Positions 10,662-20,006 of a stretch of DNA of 64,000 bases are shown in pieces (position 1 is the first letter of the stretch; each line of letters begins with the position of its first letter). This DNA is from Magnetococcales bacterium (lineage in GTDB: Bacteria; Pseudomonadota; Magnetococcia; Magnetococcales; JADFYX01), in the NCBI GenBank assembly GCA_002753565.1, contig PEAM01000001.1:124001-188000 (forward strand), in the 5' to 3' direction. The notes under the pieces were generated by a model. It saw only the letters and a list, made by a program, of their open reading frames with translations, made no database searches and was not told the origin of the DNA. The translations under genes and the position numbers were made by a program.

Positions 10662-12491
10662 ATGTGCGGAATTATTGGCGTTATCGGAGAGAGAAATGCG
10701 ACGCCCATTTTGCTGGAAGGGCTGAAACGCCTGGAGTATCGTGGCTATGATTCTGCCGGTGTCGCGGTCAACCATAAAGGGGAGATTCACTGTAATCGAG
10801 CGGAAGGCAAGCTGATCAATCTGGAAAATCGATTAAAAGAGCGGCCCCTCATCGGCTTTTCCGGGATTGGCCACACCCGCTGGGCAACCCACGGGGCACC
10901 GATAGAGATCAATGCCCACCCCCATCGTTCCGCTAAGGTTGCGGTGGTTCACAATGGCATCATCGAAAATTATAGTGAACTACGACAACGGTTGATGGCC
11001 GACGGGGTCGTGTTTCTCTCCGATACCGACACGGAGGTCATACCCCACCTGATTGAGCGAGAGCTCGCTTTGGGTAGAGAGCCTGAGTTGGCCATTCGGT
11101 TGGCGGTGGGCTATCTGGAAGGGGCGTTTGCCTTGGGTATCTTGATTCAGGGGGTGGAAGATAAGCTGTTTGCCGTGCGTCGAGGCAGTCCGCTGATTCT
11201 CGGACTGGGGGAGGGGGAAAATTTTATCGCCTCGGATGCGACACCGTTGGTTCCCTACACTCGCAGCATGCTCTACCTGGATGATGATGATGTGGCCATT
11301 TTGAGTCGGGATGGCGTTCGGGTCACAGACTTGGAAGGTAATCCGGTTGAGCGGGTGATCAAGCAGTCCAAGGTCAGTTCGGACCTCTCCGAAAAGGGGA
11401 GCTACCGGCATTTTATGCAAAAAGAGATTTTTGAACAGCCCTTTGTCTTGGGGGAGACTTTGAAGGCACTGCTCAAGCCGATGGATAACCGTGTAGACCT
11501 GCCGGACCTGACCTCGGCAATCGATCTTTCACAAGTCACGGCAGTCAATATCATCGCCTGTGGCACCTCTTGGCATGCGGGTATGGTGGGGCGCTACTGG
11601 ATTGAGTCGTTGTCGGCCATTCCTGTGGGGGTGGATATCGCTTCGGAGTATCGTTATCGGGAGCCACCGATCATTCCAGGAACTGTTACGGTGGTCATCT
11701 CCCAGAGCGGAGAGACAGCCGATACCTTGGCTGCGCTACGATATGCCAAAAGCCAGGGGCAGAAGGTGATTGCCATTGTCAATGTGCCGGAATCGACCAT
11801 CTCTCGCGAGGCCGACGCCGTTTTGTATACCCGTGCCGGCCCTGAGATTGGTGTGGCTTCCACCAAGGCTTTTACAACTCAGTTGATGGTGTTGGCTGCT
11901 CTGGCTATCTGTATTGGTCGGCAGCGCCAGCATATCAGTCTGGAACAAGAACAGGGCTATGTTCAACAACTGCTGCAGGTTCCCGATTTGATGGAGCGGG
12001 TGTTGGACAACGACGCGGAGATTTTTGAAATATCCCGCAAGTTGATGCATGCCAACGGCTTTCTCTTTTTGGGAAGAGGCTCCTGTTTTCCCATTGCATT
12101 GGAAGGGGCGTTGAAGTTGAAGGAGATCTCCTACATTCATGCCGAGGGCTATGCAGCGGGAGAGATGAAGCATGGACCGATTGCCCTGATTGATGAAGAT
12201 CTGCCGGTGGTGGTGGTGGCCCCTCGTGATCCCCTGTTTGAGAAGGTGGTGAGTAATCTGGAAGAGGCCCGAGCACGAGGGGGACGTCTGGTTGTCATCA
12301 CAACGGATCAGGCTTCGGAAGGGATGGTGTGCCAGGCCGATGATGTCATCTCCATGGTGGCTTGTGGTGACTTGATCGCACCGATTCTCTATGTGGCTCC
12401 CCTACAGTTGTTGGCTTATCATATTGCGGTCCTGAAAGGGACTGATGTCGATCAGCCGCGCAATCTGGCCAAAAGTGTCACGGTGGAGTAA
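10662..12491 (+). CDS. glmS: Glutamine-fructose-6-phosphate aminotransferase (isomerizing)
   Basis: Makes glucosamine-6-phosphate from fructose-6-phosphate and glutamine. The 609-residue product starts MCGIIGVIG, so Cys2 is the N-terminal nucleophile of the glutaminase domain. HTRWATHG and the rest of that domain follow. Two SIS sugar-isomerase domains come next, with CGTSWHAG, SQSGETADT and the C-terminal DQPRNLAKSVTVE. The length is exactly typical. I saw no sign of a glmS ribozyme in the 64-base gap upstream. A strong terminator hairpin follows. Confidence 0.98.
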   Translation: MCGIIGVIGERNATPILLEGLKRLEYRGYDSAGVAVNHKGEIHCNRAEGKLINLENRLKERPLIGFSGIGHTRWATHGAPIEINAHPHRSAKVAVVHNGIIENYSELRQRLMADGVVFLSDTDTEVIPHLIERELALGREPELAIRLAVGYLEGAFALGILIQGVEDKLFAVRRGSPLILGLGEGENFIASDATPLVPYTRSMLYLDDDDVAILSRDGVRVTDLEGNPVERVIKQSKVSSDLSEKGSYRHFMQKEIFEQPFVLGETLKALLKPMDNRVDLPDLTSAIDLSQVTAVNIIACGTSWHAGMVGRYWIESLSAIPVGVDIASEYRYREPPIIPGTVTVVISQSGETADTLAALRYAKSQGQKVIAIVNVPESTISREADAVLYTRAGPEIGVASTKAFTTQLMVLAALAICIGRQRQHISLEQEQGYVQQLLQVPDLMERVLDNDAEIFEISRKLMHANGFLFLGRGSCFPIALEGALKLKEISYIHAEGYAAGEMKHGPIALIDEDLPVVVVAPRDPLFEKVVSNLEEARARGGRLVVITTDQASEGMVCQADDVISMVACGDLIAPILYVAPLQLLAYHIAVLKGTDVDQPRNLAKSVTVE

Positions 12492-12517
12492 GTTCACGCC
12501 AAACAAAAAGTAAAAAA

Positions 12518-12557
12518 ATAACCCAGTAAATTGATTTCGGTCAATTTACTGGGTTAT
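12518..12557 (+). terminator. Terminator hairpin after glmS
   Basis: A perfect 17-bp inverted repeat (ATAACCCAGTAAATTGA and its complement) with a six-base loop lies 26 bases after the glmS stop. An A-run precedes it and an AT-rich stretch follows. This ends the glm unit before the nap operon. Confidence 0.75.
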
Positions 12558-12921
12558 TTATAGATGTATACTGTGCTGTTGCATGTATTGCGGTAGTATT
12601 TTCTTCTTCTATTCCTGTGTTCAACAGGATGATGCTAACTCAGAATGTATTCTTTTAAGTCAGAATCGCTCTCGCTTTATTGCCGTTGGCGGGCACATTT
12701 TTTTTGGTGCCATTTTTTTCGTTATTATCCTGAAAATCAGGGGTGTGTGGAAACATTTTTAGAGCAAAAGCAATAACTATTAGGAGTTGATAAAACAGGG
12801 TTGGAGAGCGTTGAAAGTAAAAACAAGATAATGAGATAAAAAAATAAATATAACTCCTTGAAAAAGACGGATGAAATGCTCTACAACTTAATTAAGTATA
12901 TTTTTTCAGGTCATTAAGAGC
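12558..12921 (+). promoter_or_regulatory. AT-rich intergenic region upstream of the nap operon
   Basis: These 364 bases hold no gene. The nap promoter must lie here because napF is the first gene of its operon. I looked for an FNR-type TTGAT-N4-ATCAA palindrome and found only a half site (TTGAT at about 12787). A weak hairpin (GGCAC at 12692-12696 with GTGCC at 12707-12711, followed by seven T) could be a second terminator. The last 140 bases are very AT-rich. Confidence 0.4.
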
Positions 12922-13407
12922 GTGCATCAATCAAGACGAAATTTTCTCCGGGGAAGAGGAGACAAAGCCTCTCTTATCCGTCCGCCTTGGACCCTGTCAG
13001 AGGCCACTTTTCTGGAAAAATGCAGCCGTTGCGACGATTGCATCAGGGGCTGTGAAGAGAAGATTCTTGTCAGAGGGGATGGTGGATTTCCTGTCGTTCG
13101 CTTTGATCTGGGAGAGTGCACCTTTTGTGGGGCGTGTCGTACCACCTGCTCCGAGGGGGTTTTTGTTGTCGGAGAGGCGGTTCAACCCTGGCAGCACAAG
13201 GTTGAGATTCAACCCGGTTGTATTGTTTACAAGGGGGTGGTCTGCATGACCTGTCGAGATCAGTGTGAACCCCGTGCGATTCGATTCACGCCGCAACTTG
13301 GAGGGCTGAGCCCCCCCCTTTTGGATGCGGCGTTGTGCACCGGTTGCGGGGCCTGCATCGCACCCTGTCCCAGTGGCGCTATCCAGGTTACCACTCAGCG
13401 TGGCTGA
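12922..13407 (+). CDS. napF: Ferredoxin-type protein NapF
   Basis: A cytosolic iron-sulfur protein that assists maturation of NapA. The 161-residue product carries four cysteine clusters: CSRCDDCIRGC, CTFCGACRTTC, a shorter CMTCRDQC preceded by an extra Cys, and CTGCGACIAPC. This pattern is typical of NapF. The start is GTG; AGG lies 11 bases upstream and no ATG is available. It is the first gene of napFDAGHBC. Confidence 0.9.
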   Translation: MHQSRRNFLRGRGDKASLIRPPWTLSEATFLEKCSRCDDCIRGCEEKILVRGDGGFPVVRFDLGECTFCGACRTTCSEGVFVVGEAVQPWQHKVEIQPGCIVYKGVVCMTCRDQCEPRAIRFTPQLGGLSPPLLDAALCTGCGACIAPCPSGAIQVTTQRG

Positions 13408-13447
13408 CCTTTGTTTTTTTTAGGGCGTATTGTAAGAGAGTGATCGT

Positions 13448-13723
13448 ATGGAGTCTGACCCCATTCATATGGCCAGTGCCGTTATCCTTGCCCGTCAGGA
13501 TCAGGTGCAGGGTGTTAAACAGAGCCTGAACGATATCGAAGGGGTTGAAGTCCATAATGCTGGAGATGATGGCCGGATTATCATAACTGTTGAGAGTCCC
13601 CGCTACCGGGAGGTGGCCGATATTCTGATGTCCATGCGAGATATCAAGGGGGTGCTCTCAGCTGAGCTGGTATACCAATACAGTGATGGCGATAAAGCCA
13701 GTGATGGCGATAAAGCCCATTAA
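13448..13723 (+). CDS. napD: NapA signal-peptide-binding chaperone NapD
   Basis: NapD binds the Tat signal of NapA and keeps it in the cytosol until its cofactor is loaded. The 91-residue product has the small alpha/beta fold pattern of the family: [10 protein letters not shown] near the start and IITVESPRY in the middle. The last residues are unusual: SDGDKA occurs twice because of an 18-base tandem duplication at the 3' end. The gene ends 31 bases before the napA start chosen here. Confidence 0.9.
   Translation: MESDPIHMASAVILARQDQVQGVKQSLNDIEGVEVHNAGDDGRIIITVESPRYREVADILMSMRDIKGVLSAELVYQYSDGDKASDGDKAH
13682..13717 (+). repeat. 18-bp perfect tandem duplication at the 3' end of napD
   Basis: AGTGATGGCGATAAAGCC occurs twice in a row (13682-13699 and 13700-13717). 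In the napD frame it encodes SDGDKA twice. In another frame it creates two ATG codons in frame with napA, so it could mislead start calling. The likely origin is slippage in the napD tail. Confidence 0.95.
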
Positions 13724-13754
13724 GGATCTTTCCCAAACTGGAGGAGACGGTAAC

Positions 13755-16247
13755 GTGAAGTTGACTAGGCGCGAGTATATCAAGAGCAATGCCATTGCCG
13801 CAGCAGCAGCGGCTGCCGGGATCACCCTTCCCACGACGAAGGCCCTTGCGGAGACTCAAGGGGATGAAAGCATTCGTTGGGATAAGGCTCCCTGTCGTTT
13901 TTGCGGAACGGGGTGCAGCATCCTTGTGGGCACGCAAAAAGGGCGTATCGTAGCCACCCAGGGTGACCCGGACGCACCGGTCAATAAGGGTTTGAACTGC
14001 ATCAAGGGCTACTTTCTCTCCAAGATTCCCTATGGTCGTGACCGCCTGACTCAGCCCCTCTTGCGTAAAAGCAACGGCGTCTACGATAAAGAGGGTGAGT
14101 TTACCCCGGTCTCCTGGGATGAAGCCTTCGATATCATGGCCGAAAAATGGAAAGAGGCTCTGCGTAAGAAAGGGCCGACCTCGGTAGGTATGTTTGGCTC
14201 TGGTCAGTGGACTGTTTGGGAAGGGTATGCGGCTTCCAAGCTCTATAAAGCGGGCTTTCGCTCCAACAACATCGACCCCAATGCTCGTCACTGCATGGCG
14301 TCGGCTGTGGCCGGTTTTATCCGCACCTTTGGTATTGACGAGCCCATGGGCTGTTACGATGATCTTGATCAGTCGGACACCTTTGTTCTTTGGGGTTCCA
14401 ACATGGCGGAGATGCATCCCATACTCTGGTCTCGCCTGACCAACCGTCGTCTCTCCGCCAAACATGTTCGAGTTGCCGTACTCTCCACCTATTCCCATCG
14501 TAGTTGCGATCTGGCCGATAACGAGCTGATCTTCAAACCTCAGAGCGATCTGGCTATTGCCAACTATATTGCCAACTATATTATTCAAAACGGCGCGGTC
14601 AATGAGGAGTTTGTGGCCAAGCACACCAATTTCCGCAAAGGTGTGACCGACATCGGCTACGGGCTGCGTCCCGAGCATCCCAAGGAGAAGGGGGCCAAAG
14701 ATGCTGGGAATGCCAAAGCATCCTCCCCGATCGATTTTGAAGAGTTTAAAGCCTTTGTTTCCGACTATACCGTCGAGAAGGCCAGCCAGATCTCCGGTGT
14801 GCCAGAGCGTAATCTGGAGGAGTTGGCCAAGCTCTATGCCGATCCAAACCGGACGGTCATGTCCTTGTGGACCATGGGTATGAATCAACACACTCGGGGT
14901 ACCTGGGTCAACAATCTGGTCTACAATATCCACCTGCTCACCGGTAAAATTTCCATGCCGGGTAATGGACCGTTCTCCCTGACCGGACAGCCATCGGCTT
15001 GTGGCACGGCTCGTGAGGTGGGGACCTTTGCTCATCGTCTGCCTGCCGACTTGGTGGTGATGAAAAAGCCCCATCGGGATATTGCCGAAAAACGCTGGCA
15101 GTTGCCAGAGGGAACCATTCCTGCAAAGCCTGGTTATCATGCGGTTTTGCAAAATCGTATGCTCAAAGATGGCAAGCTCAACGCTTACTGGGTCATGTGT
15201 AACAATAACGTTCAGGCCTCTGCCAATATGCTGGAAGAGACCCTTCCTGGCTACCGGAACCCCGAAAACTTTATCGTTGTCTCCGATCCCTACCCAACGG
15301 TAACCGCTCAAGCGGCGGATCTGGTTCTGCCAACCGCCATGTGGGTGGAAAAAGAGGGGGCCTACGGCAATGCCGAGCGGCGTACTCAGTTTTGGCGTCA
15401 GCAGATCTCTCCCCCAGGTGGCGCGCGATCAGACCTGTGGCAGCTTGTTGAGTTTGCCAAACGGTTTAAGGTCGAAGAGGTCTGGACTCCTGAACTCATC
15501 GAGAAAATGCCAGAATATAAGGGTAAAACCCTATACGATATCCTTTTTGCCAACGGAGAGGTTAATAAGTTCCCGCTGAGCGAAATTCAGGAAGGCTATG
15601 AGAACGAAGAGGCGCAACATTTCGGCTACTACATTCAGAAGGGTCTGTTTGAGGAGTATGCCGGATTTGGCCGGGGCCACAAACATGATCTGGGTGACTT
15701 TGACACCTACCACAAGGTTCGGGGTATGCGCTGGCCGGTGGTGGATGGCAAAGAGACTTTGTGGCGCTTTAAAGAGGGGTCCGACCCCTACGTCAAAAAG
15801 GGTGCTGGATTTGAATTTTATGGTAAGCCTGATGGCCGTGCCTGGATTTTTGCCCTTCCTTATCAACCACCTGCGGAAGAGCCGGACTTCGAATATGATC
15901 TCTGGCTCTGTACAGGCCGGGTTTTGGAACACTGGCACTCAGGCTCCATGACCCAGCGGGTTCCCGAGTTGCATCGGGCCTTCCCGGATACGGTTATCTA
16001 TATGCACCCGGACGATGCCAAGAAGCGTGGCTTGCGTCGGGGTATGAACGCCAAAATTACCAGCCGTCGGGGAGAGATTACCACCCGTATCGAGACCAAG
16101 GGCCGTAATCGTCCCCCTCGTGGATTGGTCTTTGTTCCCTGGTTTGATGCCCGACGTCTCATCAATAAACTCACCTTGGATGCCACCTGTCCCATCTCTA
16201 AAGAGACGGACTTTAAAAAGTGTGCTGTTAAAATTTCCAAGGCCTGA
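13755..16247 (+). CDS. napA: Periplasmic nitrate reductase catalytic subunit
   Basis: Reduces nitrate to nitrite in the periplasm using a bis-MGD molybdenum cofactor and one 4Fe-4S cluster. The 830-residue product has the Tat motif T4-R-R-E-Y-I-K10 and an alanine-rich signal helix. Its 4Fe-4S ligands are C47, C50, C54 and C82. The Mo ligand is Cys180 in ARHCMASA. Length matches the E. coli enzyme (about 828). The GTG at 13755 is chosen because it has a good ribosome-binding site (GAGGAG) and gives the Tat signal. An upstream in-frame start at 13683 lies inside napD and would put 24 residues before the signal. Confidence 0.97.
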   Translation: MKLTRREYIKSNAIAAAAAAAGITLPTTKALAETQGDESIRWDKAPCRFCGTGCSILVGTQKGRIVATQGDPDAPVNKGLNCIKGYFLSKIPYGRDRLTQPLLRKSNGVYDKEGEFTPVSWDEAFDIMAEKWKEALRKKGPTSVGMFGSGQWTVWEGYAASKLYKAGFRSNNIDPNARHCMASAVAGFIRTFGIDEPMGCYDDLDQSDTFVLWGSNMAEMHPILWSRLTNRRLSAKHVRVAVLSTYSHRSCDLADNELIFKPQSDLAIANYIANYIIQNGAVNEEFVAKHTNFRKGVTDIGYGLRPEHPKEKGAKDAGNAKASSPIDFEEFKAFVSDYTVEKASQISGVPERNLEELAKLYADPNRTVMSLWTMGMNQHTRGTWVNNLVYNIHLLTGKISMPGNGPFSLTGQPSACGTAREVGTFAHRLPADLVVMKKPHRDIAEKRWQLPEGTIPAKPGYHAVLQNRMLKDGKLNAYWVMCNNNVQASANMLEETLPGYRNPENFIVVSDPYPTVTAQAADLVLPTAMWVEKEGAYGNAERRTQFWRQQISPPGGARSDLWQLVEFAKRFKVEEVWTPELIEKMPEYKGKTLYDILFANGEVNKFPLSEIQEGYENEEAQHFGYYIQKGLFEEYAGFGRGHKHDLGDFDTYHKVRGMRWPVVDGKETLWRFKEGSDPYVKKGAGFEFYGKPDGRAWIFALPYQPPAEEPDFEYDLWLCTGRVLEHWHSGSMTQRVPELHRAFPDTVIYMHPDDAKKRGLRRGMNAKITSRRGEITTRIETKGRNRPPRGLVFVPWFDARRLINKLTLDATCPISKETDFKKCAVKISKA

Positions 16248-16273
16248 TATAACGCATGATTTGAGTAGAAGCT

Positions 16274-17044
16274 GTGAGTAATAAGGAGAAAAAGGGTGGT
16301 CAGCAGCAGGAGGGCATCACACGTCGGGTCTTTTTAGGTGAGACAGCGCGTGGTGCCAGTGTGGCTACTTTGGTTGGGGTGGGGTTATGGGCTAAAGCAG
16401 AGACGGCCCATACCCTGCCGTTGCGGCATATCCGTCCACCAGGGGCTTTGGTGGAACAGGATTTTCTGGCCAAGTGTGTTCGGTGCGGATTATGTGTTCG
16501 ATCCTGCCCTTACGATACACTGCGGTTGGGTAAGGTGGAGGAGCCGGGTGTCGTTGGCACCCCCTTCTTTAAGGCTCGGGAGATTCCTTGTGAAATGTGT
16601 GAGGATATTCCCTGTGTCGTCGCCTGTCCGACTGGTGCTTTGGACAAGGGGCTGAAGAATATTGAAAAGGCTCAGATGGGATTGGCGGTTCTGGCGGATC
16701 AAGAGACCTGCCTCAATTTTCTGGGTTTGCGATGTGAGGTCTGTTATCGGGTCTGCCCGGTGATGGACAAAGCCATTACCTTGGAGCGGTTGCAAAATAA
16801 GAGAACCGGGCGGCACGCCATGTTTATCCCGGTGGTTCATTCCGACCACTGCACCGGTTGCGGAAAGTGCGAACGGGCTTGTGTCTTAACAGAGGCAGCC
16901 ATCAACATTCTTCCCATTGATCTGGTGAAAGGGAAGATGGGTAAACACTATCGGCTGGGCTGGGTTGAAAAGGAGAAGAAGGGTGGGCCTCTGGCCCCCA
17001 ATATTATCAATAAGCCCCTAGGTCAGTGGGGGCTGGACCCGTGA
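16274..17044 (+). CDS. napG: Ferredoxin-type quinol dehydrogenase subunit NapG
   Basis: A periplasmic iron-sulfur protein that passes electrons from NapH towards NapC and NapA. The 256-residue product has an N-terminal Tat signal (TRRVFLG then a hydrophobic helix). Four cysteine clusters follow: CVRCGLCVRSC, CEMCEDIPCVVAC, a CLNF...CEVCYRVC region, and CTGCGKCERAC. The start is GTG. The stop overlaps the napH start as GTGA. Confidence 0.95.
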   Translation: MSNKEKKGGQQQEGITRRVFLGETARGASVATLVGVGLWAKAETAHTLPLRHIRPPGALVEQDFLAKCVRCGLCVRSCPYDTLRLGKVEEPGVVGTPFFKAREIPCEMCEDIPCVVACPTGALDKGLKNIEKAQMGLAVLADQETCLNFLGLRCEVCYRVCPVMDKAITLERLQNKRTGRHAMFIPVVHSDHCTGCGKCERACVLTEAAINILPIDLVKGKMGKHYRLGWVEKEKKGGPLAPNIINKPLGQWGLDP

Positions 17045-17913
17045 AGAGAGCCCGTCTGGTAGGTCAGGAAGCGGTAGAGAAAAAGGGGTGGCTGAGGACG
17101 CATAAGTGGTTGATTTTGCGTAGATCAAGTCAGTTTTCCATCATTGGGCTGTTTTTGTTGTGGCCGTTGGCAGAGATCCATTTTATTCAGGGAAATCTCA
17201 ATGCCAGCCTGATTTTGGATCTGATCCCCCTGACGGACCCATTTTTAGCCTCGCAGGTGTTGATGGCTGGGTTGGGTATGGAATATCCGGCGATGATTGG
17301 CTTGGCTGTTGTGGTGGGGATCTATCTTCTGATTGGGGGTCGAACCTACTGCTCCTGGGTCTGTCCAATCAACCCGGTTACCGATGCCGCCGCATGGTTG
17401 CGCAGAAGGTTGGGGCTGCAAAAGGGTATGGGGCTGAGTCGAACGACGCGCTATTGGATGTTGGCGGTGGCTTTGATCCTTCCTGCTGTGGGCGGGCAAC
17501 TCTTTTGGGAGCTGGTCAATCCGGTCACACTGGTGCAGAGAGGGTTGATTTTTGGCGTAGGGTTGGCATGGGTCGTGATTGTCATGGTCTTTTTGTTCGA
17601 CCTATTTGTCAGTTCGGATGGGTGGTGTGGTCGACTATGTCCGATGGGGGCTTTCTATAGCCTGCTGACGCCGGTCGCGTTGCTACGTGTTGAGGCTCGG
17701 CAACGAGATCAATGTAACGATTGCCTGGACTGTTTCAAGGTCTGTCCGGAGCCTCAGGTTATTAAGCCGGCTTTAAAAGGGGCGGCAACCGGGCAGGGAC
17801 CGACAATCCAGGATATTAACTGTACGAACTGTGGGCGTTGTGTCGATATCTGTGCGCCTAATGTATTTGAATTTGCAATTCATCTTCCAGACAAGTCGAG
17901 GATTTCGTTATGA
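17041..17913 (+). CDS. napH: Membrane quinol dehydrogenase subunit NapH
   Basis: An inner-membrane iron-sulfur protein that works with NapG to take electrons from quinol. The 290-residue product has four hydrophobic segments and the two CxxxCP motifs CSWVCPINP and CGRLCPMGAF. Two ferredoxin clusters (CNDCLDCFKVCPE and CTNCGRCVDICAP) lie near the C-terminus. The GTG at 17041 is chosen because it forms a GTGA overlap with napG and has a G-rich ribosome-binding site about eight bases upstream. A GTG at 17026 would add five residues. It overlaps napB by ATGA. Confidence 0.95.
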   Translation: MKRARLVGQEAVEKKGWLRTHKWLILRRSSQFSIIGLFLLWPLAEIHFIQGNLNASLILDLIPLTDPFLASQVLMAGLGMEYPAMIGLAVVVGIYLLIGGRTYCSWVCPINPVTDAAAWLRRRLGLQKGMGLSRTTRYWMLAVALILPAVGGQLFWELVNPVTLVQRGLIFGVGLAWVVIVMVFLFDLFVSSDGWCGRLCPMGAFYSLLTPVALLRVEARQRDQCNDCLDCFKVCPEPQVIKPALKGAATGQGPTIQDINCTNCGRCVDICAPNVFEFAIHLPDKSRISL

Positions 17914-18374
17914 AAAAGGGCACCATTTTTGTGGTTCTGTTTGTCGTCGGTCTTTTGATTGGAGCGCCTCAATCTCAGGCGGGTTCCGGAGGTGTTGGAG
18001 GGCTGGAATCCATGCGGGGTGGTCAGGATTTATATGAGGATTCTCATGCCCCTACCTTCAAACGTTGGCAACAAGATCAGCAACCACTCAAGCGTAGCTA
18101 TCTACAGCAGCCTCCTTTGGTACCCCATACAACGGAGGAGTATCGGATCAACTTAAGACAGAATAAGTGTCTGAGTTGCCATAGCTGGAGCCGCTACAAG
18201 GATTCTGGGGCGACCAAGATCAGCTTGACCCATTTTCGTAGCCGGTTTGGCACGGAGTTGGCTGATGTCTCTCCCCTGCGTTATTTTTGTACACAGTGCC
18301 ATGTGCCACAACGGGATGCTCGTCCATTGGTGGACAATACCTTTACGCCTGTCGAATCATTGGCCAGTCACTGA
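17910..18374 (+). CDS. napB: Periplasmic nitrate reductase diheme cytochrome c subunit
   Basis: The diheme electron donor of NapA. The 154-residue product has a signal peptide (MKKGTIFVVLFVVGLLIGA, likely cleavage after QSQA) and two heme c sites, CLSCH and CTQCH. Spaced His residues in between can serve as distal ligands. It starts within the napH stop codon, so translation is coupled. Confidence 0.95.
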   Translation: MKKGTIFVVLFVVGLLIGAPQSQAGSGGVGGLESMRGGQDLYEDSHAPTFKRWQQDQQPLKRSYLQQPPLVPHTTEEYRINLRQNKCLSCHSWSRYKDSGATKISLTHFRSRFGTELADVSPLRYFCTQCHVPQRDARPLVDNTFTPVESLASH

Positions 18375-18431
18375 CCTTTGTGGGTTTTATGACCGGTGAT
18401 TGGGGCGCCTTGATCCACTAAGCGGTCGAGG

Positions 18432-19022
18432 ATGGGGATTTTAAAAAAAACTGCGGATGGGAACGATCAGATGAGCGAATCCAATAAAACGAGCCTGAAG
18501 GTGATGTCCACATTTTTTATCCTTGGTATTATCTTCTGGGGTGGGTTTCACTGGGCCTTGGAGATTACCAACACCGAGGAGTTCTGCATTTCATGCCATG
18601 AAATGGAGGATAATGTCTACCAGGAGTTGAGACAAACTGTCCATTTTACGAATGGTTCCGGTGTTCGGGCAACCTGCCCGGATTGTCATGTTCCCAAAGA
18701 GTGGCACTATAAAATTATTCGTAAGATTCAGGCCAGTAATGAGATTCTCCATAAAATCCTGGGTACTATTGATACCAAGGAAAAATTTGAGTCCAAACGG
18801 CTTCAGTTGGCTGAAAATGTTTGGAAGGCCATGAAAGAGACCGACTCCAGAGAGTGTCGCAACTGTCATGACAATGACTCCATGGACTTTACCAAGCAGG
18901 GTCGTAGAGCCTTTGATAACCATCAAAGAGGGTTTGAGGCTGGTAAAACCTGTATTGATTGTCACAAGGGGATAGCCCACGCTTTGCCGATGGGTATGGA
19001 TCACAATAGCGAAATTATGTAG
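18432..19022 (+). CDS. napC: Membrane-anchored tetraheme cytochrome c NapC
   Basis: A NapC/NirT-family quinol dehydrogenase anchored by one N-terminal helix and facing the periplasm. The product (196 residues from this start) has four heme c sites: CISCH, CPDCH, CRNCH and CIDCH. Strong family blocks include [25 protein letters not shown] and [13 protein letters not shown]. An ATG at 18471 (183 residues) has a GGGA about eight bases upstream and is an equally plausible start. It is the last gene of napFDAGHBC. Confidence 0.95.
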   Translation: MGILKKTADGNDQMSESNKTSLKVMSTFFILGIIFWGGFHWALEITNTEEFCISCHEMEDNVYQELRQTVHFTNGSGVRATCPDCHVPKEWHYKIIRKIQASNEILHKILGTIDTKEKFESKRLQLAENVWKAMKETDSRECRNCHDNDSMDFTKQGRRAFDNHQRGFEAGKTCIDCHKGIAHALPMGMDHNSEIM

Positions 19023-19083
19023 CAACAATTTTTTTTGAGGGATAGGTTGTTCCTTTTATCCTGAAGTACTCCTACCTTTTCCG

Positions 19084-19136
19084 CCCCTTGATTGGGAACC
19101 AGAGAGTGATTAACGGCTCAGGTTACCATCAAGGGG
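19084..19136 (+). terminator. Long stem-loop downstream of napC
   Basis: CCCCTTGAT at 19084-19092 pairs perfectly with ATCAAGGGG at 19128-19136. Pairing continues inward (GGGAACC with GGTTACC, one mismatch), giving a stem of about 16 bp. There is no T-run, so it may be a 3' end protecting or processing structure for the nap transcript rather than a classic terminator. Confidence 0.5.
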
Positions 19137-19163
19137 TTAGGGCTCCTGATTGATCTAACGACA

Positions 19164-19374
19164 GAGATTTCAAACCAAATTTGAACAAAACAATTACGGA
19201 TGGGTCTGGGAAGGCATGAATGCCTTCCCAGCGGGTTTGGGCAGCGCCCAAGGTCCTAAGCCTTTGACGTTGCTTTTTTAATTTTAAAAGCGTGGGGGTT
19301 TGGGGGCCTGCAAGGCCTCCCAAGGTGTTGACTTTGTCTTAAGCCGTTGTCCAAATCTGGATTTTATTGACTAT
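19164..19374. repeat. Dispersed repeat element, copy A
   Basis: About 210 bases that recur, with scattered changes, at 36517-36731. The element contains consecutive inverted repeats: GGGAAGGCAT-GA-ATGCCTTCCC, TTGGGC-AGC-GCCCAA, a short GCTTTT/AAAAGC pair, and GGGGGCCT-GCA-AGGCCTCCC. No transposase or credible ORF lies within it. Its left end (GAGATTTCAAACCAAATTTG) is seen again at about 19579. It behaves like a structured intergenic repeat family. Confidence 0.85.
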
Positions 19375-19574
19375 AAGCCTTTGATGTTGCTTTTTTAATT
19401 TTAAAAGCGTGGGGGTTTGGGGGCCTGCAAGGCCTCCCAAGGTGTTGACTTTGTCTTAAGCCGTTGTCCAAATCTGGATTTTATTGACTATAAGCCTTTG
19501 ATGTTGCTTTTTTAATTTTAAAAGCGTGGGGGTTTGGGGGCCTGCAAGGCCTCCCAAGGTGTTGACTTTGTCTT
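19258..19574. repeat. 117-bp tandem repeat, 2.7 copies
   Basis: The right half of dispersed repeat A is repeated in tandem with a period of 117 bases: copies start at 19258, 19375 and 19492, and the third stops after about 83 bases. Copies are nearly identical (for example GACGTTGC against GATGTTGC), so the amplification is recent. The third copy abuts another copy of the element's left end. Copy B at 36.5 kb has only one unit. Confidence 0.93.
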
Positions 19575-19679
19575 TATGGAGATTTCAAACCAAATTTGAC
19601 CATTGTGGTTTTATATTGAGGGTGATGCATGATGATCGGCAAGCGATTGAAGTCGAGCCAGGAAAACCCCACGACCCAA

Positions 19680-19711
19680 CACACGACCCCTAACGGGTCG
19701 TGTGTTTTTTT
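19680..19711 (+). terminator. Rho-independent terminator
   Basis: CACACGACCC (19680-19689), loop CTAAC, and GGGTCGTGTG (19695-19704), followed by seven T. A perfect 10-bp stem in plus orientation. It would stop transcripts coming through the repeat block from napC, just before the convergent rpmE gene. Confidence 0.85.
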
Positions 19712-19733
19712 GTTTGCGAATGTACTTTGAAAG

Positions 19734-19759
19734 TAAAAAAAGATCCCAGAGAGGGGTCT
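19734..19759 (-). terminator. Probable terminator of rpmE
   Basis: On the minus strand, AGACCCC and GGGATCT form a seven-base stem with one mismatch around a five-base loop, followed by seven T. It lies 14 bases after the rpmE stop. Confidence 0.5.
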
Positions 19760-19772
19760 GGTCTCGTTCGAC

Positions 19773-19985
19773 CTATTTGGCCGCTTCCATACCATACTTA
19801 CGTCTAAAACGCTCAATTCGACCAGCGGTATCAACCAGTTTGTGCTTGCCCGTATAGAAAGGGTGACAACTGGAGCAGACACCCAAAATCTGATCTCCAC
19901 CAGTTGAACGGGTTTTTATCTCGCTATTACAGCCGGAACAGGTGTAGGTAACATCCTTGTAGTCCGGGTGGATATCTTTTTTCAT
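19773..19985 (-). CDS. rpmE: 50S ribosomal protein L31 (zinc-binding type)
   Basis: A 70-residue ribosomal protein. It keeps the zinc ligands of the C+ form: C16 and C19 (CSGC) and C37 and C40 (CSSC). The N-terminus [16 protein letters not shown] and the HPFYTGK motif are characteristic. It lies 21 bases downstream of rho on the same strand and may be cotranscribed with it. Confidence 0.97.
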   Translation of the reverse strand: MKKDIHPDYKDVTYTCSGCNSEIKTRSTGGDQILGVCSSCHPFYTGKHKLVDTAGRIERFRRKYGMEAAK

Positions 19986-20006
19986 GGCGCTATCCTTCTT
20001 GTTCGT

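Noticed and set aside
12784-12800. An FNR site upstream of napF
   Set aside because: Only one half site (TTGAT) is present, and the second half does not fit.
13644-15311. A 555-codon open frame on the minus strand opposite napA
   Set aside because: It lies fully inside a certain napA gene, has no ribosome-binding site and no recognisable motif. It is an antisense shadow produced by codon bias. Similar long frames opposite atpA and atpD were rejected for the same reason.
19129-19323. Minus-strand frames inside the dispersed repeat (also 36458-36703) with a shared GGLAGPQTPTLLKLKK segment
   Set aside because: The shared residues come from the repeated DNA itself. The two frames differ in start and end and have no ribosome-binding site, and the DNA is dominated by hairpins.
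19258-19574. The tandem repeat as a CRISPR array
   Set aside because: The period is 117 bases with whole-unit identity, there is no short repeat with variable spacers, and no cas gene is nearby.
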